Source of the DNA: Myxocyprinus asiaticus
Taxonomy: Eukaryota; Chordata; Actinopteri; Cypriniformes; Catostomidae
Length of the DNA: 64,000 nucleotides
Assembly: GCF_019703515.2 (NCBI RefSeq)
Contig: NC_059385.1
Location: 35,046,501-35,110,500 of the forward strand
Reading direction: 5' to 3'
The position numbers and the translations under genes are program-made. This document shows, piece by piece, positions 47,426-58,813 of the stretch (positions within the stretch are counted from its first letter, which is position 1; each line of letters opens with the position of its first letter). The notes beneath the pieces are model-generated. The model saw only the letters and a program-made list of their open reading frames with translations, did no database searches and was not told the origin of the DNA.

Positions 47426-48345
47426 ATGTCAAATGTTAATATGAGTGGATTGTCTCTCTCCACGTGGAATGTGAATGGGCTGGGGCACCCCATAAAAAGA
47501 AGGAAGGTTATTTCTTTTCTTAAACGTAAGAAATATGATATAGTGTTTCTTCAAGAAAAACATCTTTCCCCACAGGAAGCTGAAAAATTTGGGAAGATAT
47601 AGGGTGGACATGTTTTCTTTAGTGCTGGCTCAAGTAAGAGCAGGGGAGTCATTACATTGATAAGTAAACATCTACAGTTCAAATGTCTCAAACAGATTAA
47701 AGATAAATTAGGAAGAGTCATTATTGTTTTAGCATAAATTCAGGGGCAAAGGTTGATTTTGACTAATATTTACACACCTAACGCTGATGATCAGGGCTTT
47801 TTTATAGATCTTGAAGGGATGTTGCAAGCCACTGGCACCCCTCATTATATAATAGTGGGAGGAGACTTTAATCTATTGATGGACTCAGTCCTTGATCATA
47901 GTGAAGCAAATGTGTGCAAGTCCCCTAGAGCAACATTGACGCTTCACAGGATATGTAAAAATTTGGGTCTTACAGATATTTGGAGACTTTTGAACTCAAA
48001 TGGTAGGGACTAAATATTTGTTTTCATCAGTACATGATTTATTCTAGTATTGGTTTTTTTAATTTTTATATCTAAGTCCCTCATTTCATCTGTTGTTGAT
48101 TGTTCAGTTGGAAACATCTTCGTCTCAGATCACGCCCTGGTGAGTTTAGAGATATAGTTGGCGCTATAATGTATCCCTTTTGCAAAATCCTGATTTTCAA
48201 CAAATGAAAAAGGCTGAAATCAATGTTTATATGGAGACCAACTGGTCCTCAGTATCCTCTGTGGGCATGGCTTAGGAGGCACTTAAGGCAGTTCTCAGGG
48301 GTCGGATCATACAGTATGCCTCATTCAACAAAAAAATCGTGGATC
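47426..48345 (+). pseudogene. L1-E ORF2 N-terminal (endonuclease) part
   Basis: ATG at 47426 (MSNVNMSGLSLSTWNVNGLG). Endonuclease motifs: TWNVNGLGHPIKRRKVISFL, QEKHLSPQEAEKFGK (QETH altered to QEKH), TNIYTPNADDQGFFIDLEGM and VGGDFNLLMDSVLDHSEANV, with SDHALVSLE near 48130. Stops at about 47600 and 47736. The sequence breaks off at 48345 (ASFNKKI) where the LTR element begins. Confidence 0.87.
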
Positions 48346-49176
48346 GAGGAGGTAGCATGGGGTTCCCACCAAAACCCACAATGTGAGGGGAGAAAGTTGG
48401 GAGAGGAGTAACCTTGGTAATGGATATAGCGAGGGGTGATGGATGTTCAGTGTGGCAAGGATATAATCCGCAAGGGAGAGATTCTCCACCTCCGGAAGCA
48501 CTGTTGTTCGGTGATAGTTTAAACCCATACCATAAATGGACTTGAGGTACATATCCAATATAGTGGTTGTTGCAGTGAGTTGGAAGAACTTGGTAGAATA
48601 TTCCAAGAGGGGAAGTCCTGCCTGAACAGTTCCATGAATACCCCTGTTAGCTCCATGCTCAGTGATGTGCTCTTCAAGGTCTGGCTTTCTATGAGAGTGG
48701 GATCGCTGGAATAGAGGAGGACGTTAGGAGGAACAGGTAAGTGGATAAGTAGTCTTTGTCAGGTCAGTCCTTCTGTAATGTTGGGTACTTGGAGTGGAAG
48801 AGAGGAGAGGAGATGCAGGAGTAAATACTTTAAATCCTTTAATAACAATCGTTGGAGTAGAACAAACGCGGAGTGGAAACAAATGCTTGAGTGGAACAAA
48901 CAAAAAAGCTCAACAATAGTAATCACTGGAGTGGAACAAACTATAAAGCTATATATCTCAAACTAACAACACAACGGAACACTTCAAGGACTGACAATGG
49001 ATGAACAAAACTAGAGGAGATTTATACACAAGGAACTAAATGAGGGAATGGAATACAGGTGAGGATGATGAGAAGCAGATGGAAGTGATGAGGGAAGTGA
49101 ACTATGGGAGATGTAGTCCAGGGGAAAACTTCAAAATAAATGTCCTTGAAGAACATGAGGGAGACAGACTGTGACA
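48346..49176 (-). mobile_element. LTR retroelement fragment (one LTR plus leader/gag start) inside L1-E
   Basis: LTR at 48774-49176 (403 bp): the minus strand begins TGTCACAGTCTGTCTCCCTC and ends CCCAACATTACA, with a TATA-like GTGTATAAATC (plus near 49020) and ATTAAA near 48840. The 430 bp beyond it (48346-48773) read on the minus strand like the leader and start of gag (MELTGVFMELFRQDFPSWN), so this is the 5' end of a Ty3-like element. The rest, and the matching part of L1-E, are deleted. Confidence 0.72.
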
Positions 49177-49188
49177 CAGTGCTTTTTG

Positions 49189-49567
49189 GGGGTGTGTTAA
49201 GATTCAGGAATTTTGGTTGAATGTTCAGAATTTTTTGTGTGACGTTTTAGGCACTTGAATTTCACTCTGCCCCAGACTTTGTGTTTTGGGCGATGGGGTG
49301 GTCATACATTTTGGGGATAAACACATAAAAAACTGGGTTCTGACCAGCATTATGATGGGCAGGTAAATTATTTTAAGGGGATGGAAGTCAGATAGGGCAC
49401 CCTCATTTCCAGAGTGGTGTGCGGAGATGAGGAGAGTGGCTGCTTATGAAGGAATGTCAAGCGGAAGGCTGGGAGTTCAGAATTTGTTTGACAGGAAGTG
49501 GGGTAATTACTTGGTGTTTTTTGGGGACTCTCTGGGAGGGGCTGGGGAGAGAGATGTTTTGTTTTAA
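49189..49567 (+). pseudogene. L1-E ORF2 C-terminal end
   Basis: Resumes after the LTR fragment with frameshifted equivalents of THVFWGCVK, then LPQTLCFGRWGG, FPEWCAEMRRVAAYEGMSS-like sequence and a terminal FFGDSLGGAGERDVLF and stop. It matches the ends of ORF2 in the other copies at 8489-8677 and 59133-59462. Confidence 0.82.
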
Positions 49568-49609
49568 TTATATATGATTATTTTTTTATTTTTTATTTTT
49601 GTGTGTGTA

Positions 49610-51243
49610 CAGTGCATCCGGAAAGTATTCACAGCGCTTCACTTTTTCCACATTTTGTTATGTTACAGCCTTATTCCAAAATGGATTAAATTCATTATTT
49701 TCCTCAAAATTCTACAAACAATACTCCATAATGACAACATGAAAGAAGTTTGTTTGAAATCTTTGCAAATTTATTAAAAATAAAAAACAAAAAAATCACA
49801 TGTACATAAGTATTCACAGCCTTTGCCATGACACTCAAAATTGAGCTCAGGTGCATCCTGTTTCCACTGATCATCCTTGAGATGTTTCTACAACTTGATT
49901 GGAGTTCACCTGTGGTAAATTCAGTTGATTGGACATGATTTGGAAAGGCACACACCTGTCTATATAAGGTCTCACAGTTAACAGTGCATGTCAGAGCACA
50001 AACCAAGCCATGAAGTCCAAGGAATTGTCTGTAGACCTCCGAGACAGGATTGTATCGAGGCACAGACCTGGGGAAGGGTACAGAAATATTTCTGCAGTAT
50101 TGAAGGTCCCAGTGAGCACAGTGGCCTCCATCATCCGTAAATGGAATAAGTTTGGAACCACCAGGACTCTTCCTAGAGCTGGCCGCCCGGCCAAACTGAG
50201 CGATCGGGGGAGAAGGGCCTTAGTCAGGGAGGTGAACAAGAACCCGATGGTCACTCTGACAGACTCCAGCGTTTCTCTGTGGAGAGAGGAGAACCTTCCA
50301 GAAGAACAACCATCTCTGCAGCACTCCACTAATCAGGCCTGTATGGTAGAGTGGCCAGACGGAAGCCACTTCTCAGTTAAAGGCACATAACAGCCCACCT
50401 GGAGTTTGCCAAAAGGCACCTGAAGGACTCAAAAATTCTCTGGTCTGATAAAACAAAGATTGAACTCTTTGGCCTGAATGGCAAGTGTCATGTCTGGAGG
50501 AAATCAGGCACCGCTCATCACCTGGCCAATACCATCCCTACAGTGAAGCATGGTGGTGGCAGCATCATGCTGTGGGGATGTTTTTCAGCAGCAGGAACTG
50601 GGAGACTAGTCAGGATCGAGGGAAAGATGAATGCAGCAATGTACAGAGACATCCTTGATGAAAACCTGCTCCAGAGCGCTCTGGACCACAGACTGGGGCG
50701 AAGGTTCATCTTCCAAGAGGACAATGACACCTAAGCACACAGCCAAGATAACAAAGGAGTGGCTACGGGACAACTCTGTGAATGTCCTTGAGTACCCCAG
50801 CCAGAGCCCAGACTTGAACCCGATTGAACATCTCTGGAGAGATCTGAAAATGGCTGTGCACCGATGCTCCCCATCCAACCTAATGGAGCTTGAGAGGTCC
50901 TGCAAAGAAGAATGGGAGAAACTGCCCAAAAATAGGTGTGCCAAGCTTGTAGCATCATGCTCAAAAAGACTTGAGGCTGTAATTGGTGCCAAAGGTGCTT
51001 CAACAAAGTATTGAGCAAAGGCTGTGAATACTTATGTACATGTGATTTTTTTTTAATTTTATTTTTTTTATATAAATTTGCAAATATTTCAAACAAACTT
51101 CTTTCACATTGTCATTATGGGGTATTGTTTGTAGAATTTTGAGGAAAATAATGAATTTAATCTATTTTGGAATAAGGCTGTAACATAACAAAATGTGGAA
51201 AAAGTGAAGCGCTGTGAATACTTATCTATACAGTGATGCACTG
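49610..51243 (+). mobile_element. Tc1/mariner transposon Tc1-2 in the 3' UTR of L1-E
   Basis: 1634 bp between TA dinucleotides (49608-49609, 51244-51245). Long inverted termini: left CAGTGCATCCGGAAAGTATT, CACAGCGCTTCACTTTTTCC; right is the complement, with a small insertion near the tip (TATCTATACAGTGATGCACTG). The inner repeats TTGCAAATTTATTAAAAATA and its partner are also present. Recalls the Tc1 clade that includes Passport and Frog Prince (from memory). Confidence 0.93.
50010..51014 (+). pseudogene. Tc1-2 DD34E transposase, frameshifted
   Basis: ATG at 50010: MKSKELSVDLRDRIVSRHRP. Paired-type DNA-binding domain in two helix-turn-helix parts (YRNISAVLKVPVSTVASIIR; TLPRAGRPAKLSDRGRRALV with a GRP linker). 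Catalytic blocks in successive frames: [13 protein letters not shown] (first D, about 50440), [11 protein letters not shown] (second D, about 50715) and [15 protein letters not shown] (E, about 50815), ending AKGASTKY at 51014. Frameshifts near 50270, 50390 and 50730. About 335 codons, normal for the family, but inactive. Confidence 0.92.
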
Positions 51244-52220
51244 TATCTATTTGTGACCACAGGGGTGTTCGTTGGGGGTTAGGGTGGGTTTGGTGATTGG
51301 GGAGGGGTATTTATAACACAGTTTCATGATTAATAAGACAGCCTATGCCTATGGACATCAAACATTACGTCGCAGTCAACGAATAATACCAGCTGATATT
51401 TTAAAAACACATCCATGCATAAAAGCCAAAACCAAGGATGTCTAATACCAGGAAATAGTTATCTAATAATATTTGCGATTTAAATGTTTCTTGCAATACA
51501 TTTTGTTTCGTAAGGGTACACGGTTACTTTTCAAAACTTGAACCGACACTGAATGATCCAGCAGCCTAATTTACACTTAGAAAACTCCTGATGTTGATAT
51601 GTCAATTAAAAAAGAACTTATTAATTTACTTGAAATGAAAATCAGCCCTCCTTTCCTATTTACATCTTGGGTTTTTAATCCATAAGGATCTCTTTCTTAC
51701 TGGCGATAGCGGCAGTGATGATAGCTGACTCGTCAGCTACTGTAGATCTCGTGCTCTTTTTTTTTTAATTACATACATCATTTAAATCGTGATTACATCA
51801 CTCAAGGCCAGATAGAAGGCCTCGACTGGGTCATATCCTAAAGACCACACCCACCAAGAACAAATAAATCAATCTGATTTGCTGATGAATCTGACAATCT
51901 GACATTAGATGCCTATGCCCTTGCACAGTTGAGGGTTCAGTGGAAATGTTGAAGGCCTAACTGGGTGGAGCGCGCGCTGCTTTGGCATGCGATTTGTGAA
52001 ACAGCCATCATGCTTCACTTGTAAACATCAAGGAATAAATTCTGACTGGTTAAACATCTTTGGTTTTTGCTGTTCCTTTGTAGATGAATTAGGATTGGAA
52101 AGTGATTAAAAATACATAGGCAAAAAGGAGAATGAGAATGAAAGGATGAAATTTTTTTAAATTTATTAGGTATGTTAGACCAGCATAAAAGGCTTTGCTG
52201 GCCCTGAGAATTTGCCACTG

Positions 52221-52228
52221 ATGCTATC
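52221..52228. repeat. Right 8-bp target duplication of hAT copy 2
   Basis: ATGCTATC, exact partner of 45350-45357. Confidence 0.9.
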
Positions 52229-52371
52229 CATATTATTTTAGCGCTCCTATACTCTTACCAGTGTTGGGGAGTAGTTAACTACAAGTAACAATGCTCCTAA
52301 CTTCCTTAAGTTTCTGAAAGAGCTGCCTCTGAGCAATAAAAAGTTCAACAAGGATGGTTTTGATAGCCTGA

Positions 52372-52560
<189 letters not shown>

Positions 52561-52615
52561 TAACAAGAGCAAGAAATATAACTGTTTGACTGATTTGACA
52601 TTGATTATCTCATAT

Positions 52616-53205
52616 TGTGGCATAATAAACCACCCCTACCTCTCGTCATCGTCGCCCCGCCTCTGAGGGAGGCTCACAATGGGAGCGGGCAGGAGAGAGA
52701 AAAGGCGCATAATTAATAAGCCTCGTTTTGGCAAATAAACATAGAGTGTGCATCTTCGTGGGGAGCCGGCTTCTATTATTCATGTGTGCACACTCTGGCA
52801 TCCTCGCACGCCCAGGGCCAGAGCGGGGAGTGTTTGGCTGAGTTAGATGCATCGTTGTGGAGGACAGCACGTTGCGGCCAACGGGCTAGAGGCCGGGTCA
52901 TCTTTCCCTCTCACCTGCCTGGAAAGACAGGCCGCCAAGGACGGCGCTGTGCCACGGACCTAGGAGGGGAGCACGTGCGGCCATCGGACCCTTCTCAAGT
53001 CTGGGCCATTCCTTGGACACATTCCCGATCGGAGCCCCACTTCACCGCGAGGATGCCAGATTGCCCCTTTATTTTGGACACTTTCCCCCTTGGACACTAT
53101 TTTCCCCATTTATGAACATTTTATGTTTGTTATTATTTCCAATAAATGCCTCTCCGAGACTTGACACCACACCCACTGTGTCTGTCTCTTGCTCACCTCA
53201 CCACA
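52616..53205 (+). mobile_element. Solo LTR, family LTR-2, in intron 4
   Basis: 590 bp, GC-rich in its middle. Begins TGTGGCATAATAAACC and ends CTCACCTCACCACA (TG...CA), flanked by ATAT at 52612-52615 and 53206-53209. Polyadenylation signal CCAATAAATG near 53140. The short open frames across it have no domain. Starts 57 bp after the exon 4 splice donor, in sense orientation. Confidence 0.85.
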
Positions 53206-53277
53206 ATATTTACATTTTACATATTGGCTAGGTGCACAAGATGGTGCTAGTGAGCTTTCATTTTAGTGTGCATGCTT

Positions 53278-53605
53278 AAGGCCAAAGTATACTTCTGGTG
53301 TGCGCCTTGCGGATCGCTATGCTCACAGTAAGTGTGACGCAAATTGCGTCATCAGCACAGCCACGTGGCTTGACCAGACGTCTATATTTTCTTGACTCAG
53401 GCACGCGTTCCTCGGCTGTGCATGTCGTCTGTGCATGCACTGGCCTTTGACTGTACTAAAAGAGTGTCACAAAGCAGTTGTATTGTGCATGTTTTGCATG
53501 CGTTCCTATTTATTCACGGTTATAAAAGTATACTCAGAAAGGCAATGAGGTTGGCCAGGCGTGAGCCGATCCGGAACCCTCAAAAACGAAGTATACCTGG
53601 GCCTT
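53278..53605. mobile_element. Harbinger-like MITE, 328 bp
   Basis: Left end AAGGCCAAAGTATACTTC, right end complement of AAGGCCCAGGTATACTTC, with TTA/TAA at the edges (CTTAAGG...CCTTAAAG). The interior is GC-rich with no ORF of note. A related fragment lies at 37056-37140. Confidence 0.82.
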
Positions 53606-54290
53606 AAAGGTATGTCAGTATGTCTGGATAATCAAATCATAATAATCAAACTTTATTATGCCACCACAGATACATTTATGACAAATTATCAATGACAGTT
53701 AGAAGAATATAACAAAAATACTTAATGGCTGTAGGTTAATTTATTTACTTGAAGCAGTTTCCTAACAATACCTAAGCAAATCAATGACAGTAATCATTCT
53801 GAACAAAACACGACATAATCTATAAATTGTTGTAAATAGATGAACAGATATAGTTTAAGTTTAACTGCGTTTGATGCTGAAACTTAATTACCTTTCTGAA
53901 AACATTGTTTAGATTAAGTTTGTTAGAGTTTGTGATCCCGGTAGCAGGCACTAATATTTTCAGTGTCACTTTAACACGAAACGGGATACTCGTGAATATT
54001 GATGAATGCTCCGCCCAGTGCAACCGAAAATCTCAGTAACCAAATATTTTAGAACACCAGCACCTGGCGAAACCGGAAGTGGATATGACCACACTTGCTA
54101 TACCAATAATCAAACATGGCATCTTATGCAACTAGCCAATTCATTAACCAGACTCTGACATTTCAGACACCTATAGGCATTTTTTTCTTATAGGTCATTA
54201 TTTATTCACCTGTATGTTGTTCTAAACTAGTGTTAATCGATTAAAAATATCAATCGAATGTATTACGTGATGTGGTGATTAATTAATAAA
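53606..54290. other. Intronic, nothing recognised
   Basis: AT-rich sequence without recognised repeat ends or coding potential. Confidence 0.45.
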
Positions 54291-55464
54291 GTTCTAAACA
54301 TACGTTTGGGAGGAGCTAGTTCATCTCATCGTGTCACTCATAATTTCTAGGGTATATAAGCCACTGCTTACCTTGCTCCAGTGACAGTTCTTCCGCCATT
54401 TGGTCCCACCCAGAATTTGCGAAAGCATGTTAGCACCAGTACTTCTTTCCCAATGAAGTCCTCGTCATCTCTCCTCCAACTCCAATATTGCTATCCAAGC
54501 CATGATTCACCCAAGCTCTTCTTTAGAATCCTCTATCATTAGATGGGATTGCCGGGCTCAACGACCATCCTTTCCTTTTCCAAACCACTTCTCAAGGAGT
54601 TCCATTTCTCTTCCTCTGGAAAGGTACACAAAACCACAAATTCCTAGTCATCATTCTGCACCCCAATCTCTTTTGGGTTTTTTTCTCACCATTTGGCAAC
54701 CATTACAATCCATCCAGAGACAAGTGGACCATAAACAGCTTGCGTTATGCTGTAGCAGCTATGGACATTCCATTCTCTCTTAGATCCAGAAAAGCCCAGC
54801 TGTTCAACATGTTTGTTTCAGCAAAATGTGGCTCAGAATATGACAAGATGAGCATAAACTGTTCTGGCTTCATTCATAAACCACAAAAAGAACCAAGTCG
54901 CCACTCTACACACTCTAGCCATGCACCCGCTGCCAATTTCTACTAATCTCCGCCCTCAAATACTGGCAGGTGCAGATGTAGATCTCGCCTCCCTCATTTA
55001 ATCTATTCCACAGCAAAAAACACATAATTCCTTGGACTGCTGATCTATTTCAGTCATCTTAAAAACTCTAACCCCTCATCCAACCGAGTGTTCACCTTGG
55101 TCTAATTCTGCGTCGCTTTTTCCTGTTACACTGAAGTCATATTTTAAGCTTAAAGACTGCCTGGCCATCATTGCAGAGCTCTCTCTGTCATACGGGGGCA
55201 TTTTGTTCTACACATACCACTAATCATTCTCAGCTAAATCATCAGCAAGAGTATCACTATGGAATCAGTGTCCTTACTGGGGAACACTTAATATGGAGTT
55301 ACACAATAAAAATCTTTCTACACAAAAACATCTTCCCTGAATACTGAAGTGTTTCCTGCGCCATTGTTTGGTTTTCCCCCCTCAAAACCAAACAAATGAA
55401 TACTATAACTATTCAAACTCTGACAAGCCCCAGCCCTTCCAGTGCTCTGAAATGTTAAAGAGGG

Positions 55465-55536
55465 AGTCATCACATACAATTCTGCCAGACAAGTGTGTAA
55501 AGTCATCACATACAATTCTGCCAGACAAGTGTGTAA
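55465..55536. repeat. 36-bp perfect tandem duplication in the DIRS element
   Basis: AGTCATCACATACAATTCTG at 55465 recurs at 55501. Two identical 36-bp units, just before the pol region. Confidence 0.95.
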
Positions 55537-56937
55537 TAACTTAAATGATTTTAGTTGCTCCAAACATCCTTGCCGTTATTTACATATTTGTAATTTCTGT
55601 GGCAGTGTGAATGTCTGTTCCATTTGCCCTGTACGTCATTCTTCTGCAAAAAACTATAAATACTTGAAGTATCTCTCTACTCCCATCAGTGTGTTTGCTT
55701 TAGCAAAAGAACTTGCTAATTATCCAGAGAAAAAGTTCAAAGACTTATTAATGTCTGGTTTAAAGCACGGCTTCAACCCAGGCCTTCATAGTCTGCCCAA
55801 TACCAGCTTCGTATTCAATAACCTCCAGACCTATGCCATGTCAGAGCCAGAGGTAGTCGACAACCTCATCTCAAAATAACTCAAGTTCGGCTTCATGATT
55901 GGTCCTTTCGACTCACCCCCCATTCAAAATATTCACATCAGCCCCATCAGAATAGCTACTCGTAAATTCTCAGGGAAAAAGAGACTTATTATTGATCTGT
56001 CTTCACCACATGACTCTTCCCATCCAATTATTAATGGTCTAATTCCTATAGATAAATTTTCTTTAAAATAACACAATGTCATGCAGTCGGAATGATTAAA
56101 TCAGGAGGAAAAGGAGCTTGGCTAGCTAAACTCGATATCACATCCACCTTTAAAGTCATTCCAATCAATCCAGAATTCTGGTATCTTTTTAGAATTGGAT
56201 GGCAAGAGAAATTGTACTTTGCAGTCCATCTCACTTTCAGTTGCAAATGTAGCCAAAACATTTTCTATATTTTTTGGAGAATTTAGGAGTTTCCATTTCT
56301 TACGAGAAAACTTCAAGGCCAGACACTAACTTAGAATTTTTTAGGGATCCTCCTAGATTCCTCCAAATTCCAAGCCTGTCTTCCAAAAGAGAAAATAGAC
56401 AGAATCATCGCAATAGCATCCAATATGCTGGATTCTGCTCTCTACTCAAAAAGAGAACTACTTTCCCTACTTGGGCATTTGAAGTACACTATGCGCATTA
56501 TTACCGAAAATATCCCTCACATCTTCCACTTGCTCTCTCTTGCCTCCTCAATTCCCACACTAAATGATACAGTTGGGATAAACCCATCCTGTCATGCCGA
56601 TTTACAGCTCTGATCTAATTTCTTAATGGAATGGAATCAGTTTCTTCTACAAAATCTCCATTCTCTCTCCACATACTTATACACTGATGCTGCCTCCTCC
56701 ATAGGATTTGGAGGTTTCTATCAAGGCCACTGGTTTGCATCAAACTGGCCACCGGAGTTTCGGAACATGATAAAATCACCCGCTTCCACCGCTCTCTTTG
56801 AATTAAACCCTGTAGCTGCCTCCTTGTGGGGGAAGGAATGGACTTCTAAATCCATTCTTTTCTGCTGCGATAATTCAGAACAGAGAATTCTCCGCCTCTT
56901 CGGATATTATGCCATTACTAAAATGTATAATCTGTAG
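55493..56937 (+). pseudogene. DIRS pol: RT-RNase H relic
   Basis: Frames shift several times. Seen: ISVFALAKELANYPEKKFKD (upstream region), GFNPGLHSLPN, SPIRIATRKFSGKKRLIIDL, SSPHDSSHPIINGLIPIDKF, LAKLDITSTFKVIPINPEFW (RT motif with the first Asp), and LGILLDSSKFQACLPKEKID / LYSKRELLSLLGHLKYTMRI (post-RT). RNase H begins YTDAASSIGFGGFYQGHWFA and has CCDNSE. The segment that should hold the DD box after FTFSCKCSQNIF is missing, so the RT lacks its catalytic pair. Confidence 0.82.
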
Positions 56938-56964
56938 TGGCATGCAACCAATTAATCATTAATT

Positions 56965-58545
56965 CAAATTCAACTTTATTTATAAAGCACATTTAAAAAC
57001 AACAAAAGTTGAACTAAAGTGCTGTACAGTTAGATACAACAGTGTACACAAATATATAAAAACAATCAAACAATATAAAATCACCAATAACAACATGAAA
57101 TCTTGACCTTAAATAGTATCAAAAGATATCGAGTAAAGGTAAGTTTTAAGAGAAGATTTAAAAATGGCTAAAGATGGGGCAGACCTTGTGTGAAGGGAGA
57201 CTGTTCCAGATATTGGGGGTGACAACAGAGAAGGCTCGATCTCCCTTAGACTTGCAATGACAGTGGGGAACTGATAAAAGAAGTTGATTTCATGATCTAA
57301 GCATTCTAAGAGGCAAATATGGGTGCAGAAGTTCATTAATATATTGAGAGAGCAAGACCAGACAGGGCCTTGTACACGTAGATAAGAATTTTAAAATCAA
57401 TTCTAGCCTTGACAGGAAGCCAATGAAGAGCAGCCAATGCAGGCGTAATGTGATCTCTTTTTTAAGTCCCAGTTAAAAATCTAGCTGCAGCATTTTGAAC
57501 CATCTATAAATGAGATAAAGCAGACTGAGGCAGACCAGCATACAGAGAGTTATAATAATCTAGCTGTGAAGTAATAAGAGCATGGTTCACAGTTTCAAGG
57601 TCTTTACCAGAGAAAAAAAGCTTCAGTTTAGCAATAGACCTCAACTGAAAGACACTTCCCTTAGTAACGGCACTAATTTGTTTGTCAAACAGTAGTGATT
57701 TGTCAGAAATAACCCCCAGATTTTTTACATGCATATGTATATTGGGGGAGAGCAGACCAAGCTGGGCTTCAATGGCAAAAGAAGTCCCTCTTCCAGGACT
57801 TCTTTTGCCATTGAAGCCCAGTTTGGTCTGCTCTCCTCAAATTAATACTTCAATTTGCCTTCATTTAATTGTAAAAAATTATTCGCCATCCAGCCTTTAA
57901 TTTCCTCAAAAAACATTAAAAGAGTATCAACAGAGCAGCTGCTATCAGGCCTAACTGGTATATAAAATTGTGAATCCTCTGTGTAAAAGTGATAGGAGAT
58001 ATAAAAAGTTTGAAAAATGGAGTGCAGGGGAAGCATATATAGAATGAACAGTAATGGTCCCAGAATAGAACCCTGGGACACACCGCAAGATAGGGGGCTG
58101 TTGTAGAGTAAACATTAGCTATATTCAAGGAAAAGGTCCTCTTTCTCAGGTAGGAGGCAAACCACTGCAGAGCCAGCCCTGAATACCACTCATACACTCC
58201 AACCGGTTTAAAAGTATTTTGTGATCAATCATGTCAAATGCTGTGCTCAGATCTAATGGTCTTAAACAGCACTTTGGGCCTGTTAATGCTTATTTGCATT
58301 CACAGAGATTAATTTTATTTGGCCATTTTCACTGATTTTTGATAGTTATTAAAATGTCATACGAAACCTGGAGTTTGTCTTTCTTCCACTTCCGCTCAGC
58401 CTTTCTGCACACTTGTCTGCGAGTGCGGGTGTAGTCATTTAACCAAGGCTGGACGGCACCCTTGCCCTTAACTCTCCTGGCCTTAACAGGAGCAACAAAA
58501 TCTAACACAGAAGAACATGATTTATTAAATGTATTTATTACCTGA
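56965..58545 (-). mobile_element. L2-clade (Maui/CR1-like) LINE fragment inside the DIRS element
   Basis: Minus strand, 5' truncated. The 3' end is at about 56965 (sense CTTTATAAATAAAGTTGAAT). RT-related minus-strand pieces, 5' to 3': VAPVKARRVKGKGAVQPWLN near 58470; [20 protein letters not shown] (58081, RT motif 4/5 region); [12 protein letters not shown] (YADD-like box degraded to YTED); [33 protein letters not shown] (57734) with SQLDYYNSLYAGLPQSALS; and GDRAFSVVTPNIWNSLPSH-like near 57240. Stops and frameshifts show it is dead. Confidence 0.85.
57747..57836. repeat. Near-perfect 41-bp hairpin inside the L2 fragment
   Basis: Arm 1 57747-57787 starts GGAGAGCAGACCAAGCTGGG. Arm 2 57796-57836 is its reverse complement with one mismatch in 41, and the loop is the 8 bases CTCTTCCA. 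Confidence 0.95.
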
Positions 58546-58559
58546 AAAAAAAGCTGTTA

Positions 58560-58813
58560 ACGCTGAATACATTCCTGGGATAAAAAACAAATCGCTGACT
58601 CTCTCTCTTTCCAGAAATTTAGAACGTTGGCCCTGGACGCAGAACCTCTACCTTCAGAGTACCTCCATTTTCAGAGCTGATATTCCTGTAAACCACCCAC
58701 TCGAATATCTCAGCAATTTATCAACTGAGCCCAATATTCACGCAGTTTCCCCTAGAACCCTTCAAACTTATAGGACAGCTTGGAATTGTTTCAAGCAATT
58801 CCATTCCACCTAA
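58560..58813 (+). pseudogene. DIRS RNase H end / tyrosine recombinase N-terminus, truncated
   Basis: Plus strand: AEYIPGIKNKSLTLSLSRN (end of RNase H), WPWTQNLYLQSTS, then the start of the recombinase domain NIHAVSPRTLQTYRTAWNCF, KQFHST. The catalytic Arg/His/Tyr half is absent because L1-F follows. Confidence 0.72.

Larger units (their letters stand above)
45424..51317 (+). mobile_element. L1-E: L1-type LINE inside hAT copy 2 (sense to ankrd55)
   Basis: 5' end CGGGAGTCGCGTGGCACCAT at 45424. ORF1 45562-46383, repeat-rich spacer, ORF2 from 47426, 3' UTR ending about 51310 (GTGACCACAGGGGTGTTCGT at 51253 belongs to the family's 3' UTR). The probable short target duplication ACAGTTT (45417-45423, 51318-51324) is consistent with the empty site in hAT copy 1. 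The central 2.5-3 kb of ORF2 is missing, replaced by an LTR retroelement fragment (48346-49176), and a Tc1 sits in the 3' UTR (49610-51243). Confidence 0.88.
45358..52220. mobile_element. hAT-like element copy 2, host of L1-E nest
   Basis: Left part 45358-45423 and right part about 51318-52220 together match copy 1 (34271-36233) end to end: CAGTGGCGGCATGTGCATTT at the left, AGAATTTGCCACTG at the right, AAAACACATCCATGCATAAA and ACTCCTGATGTTGATATG inside. An 8-bp target duplication is typical of hAT. About 970 bp of its own sequence and no transposase. Interrupted by L1-E. Confidence 0.88.

Noticed and set aside
52786..53115. 109-codon GC-rich frame after ankrd55 exon 4, considered as a further exon
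   Set aside because: It lies wholly within the solo LTR 52616-53205 and has no ankyrin character.
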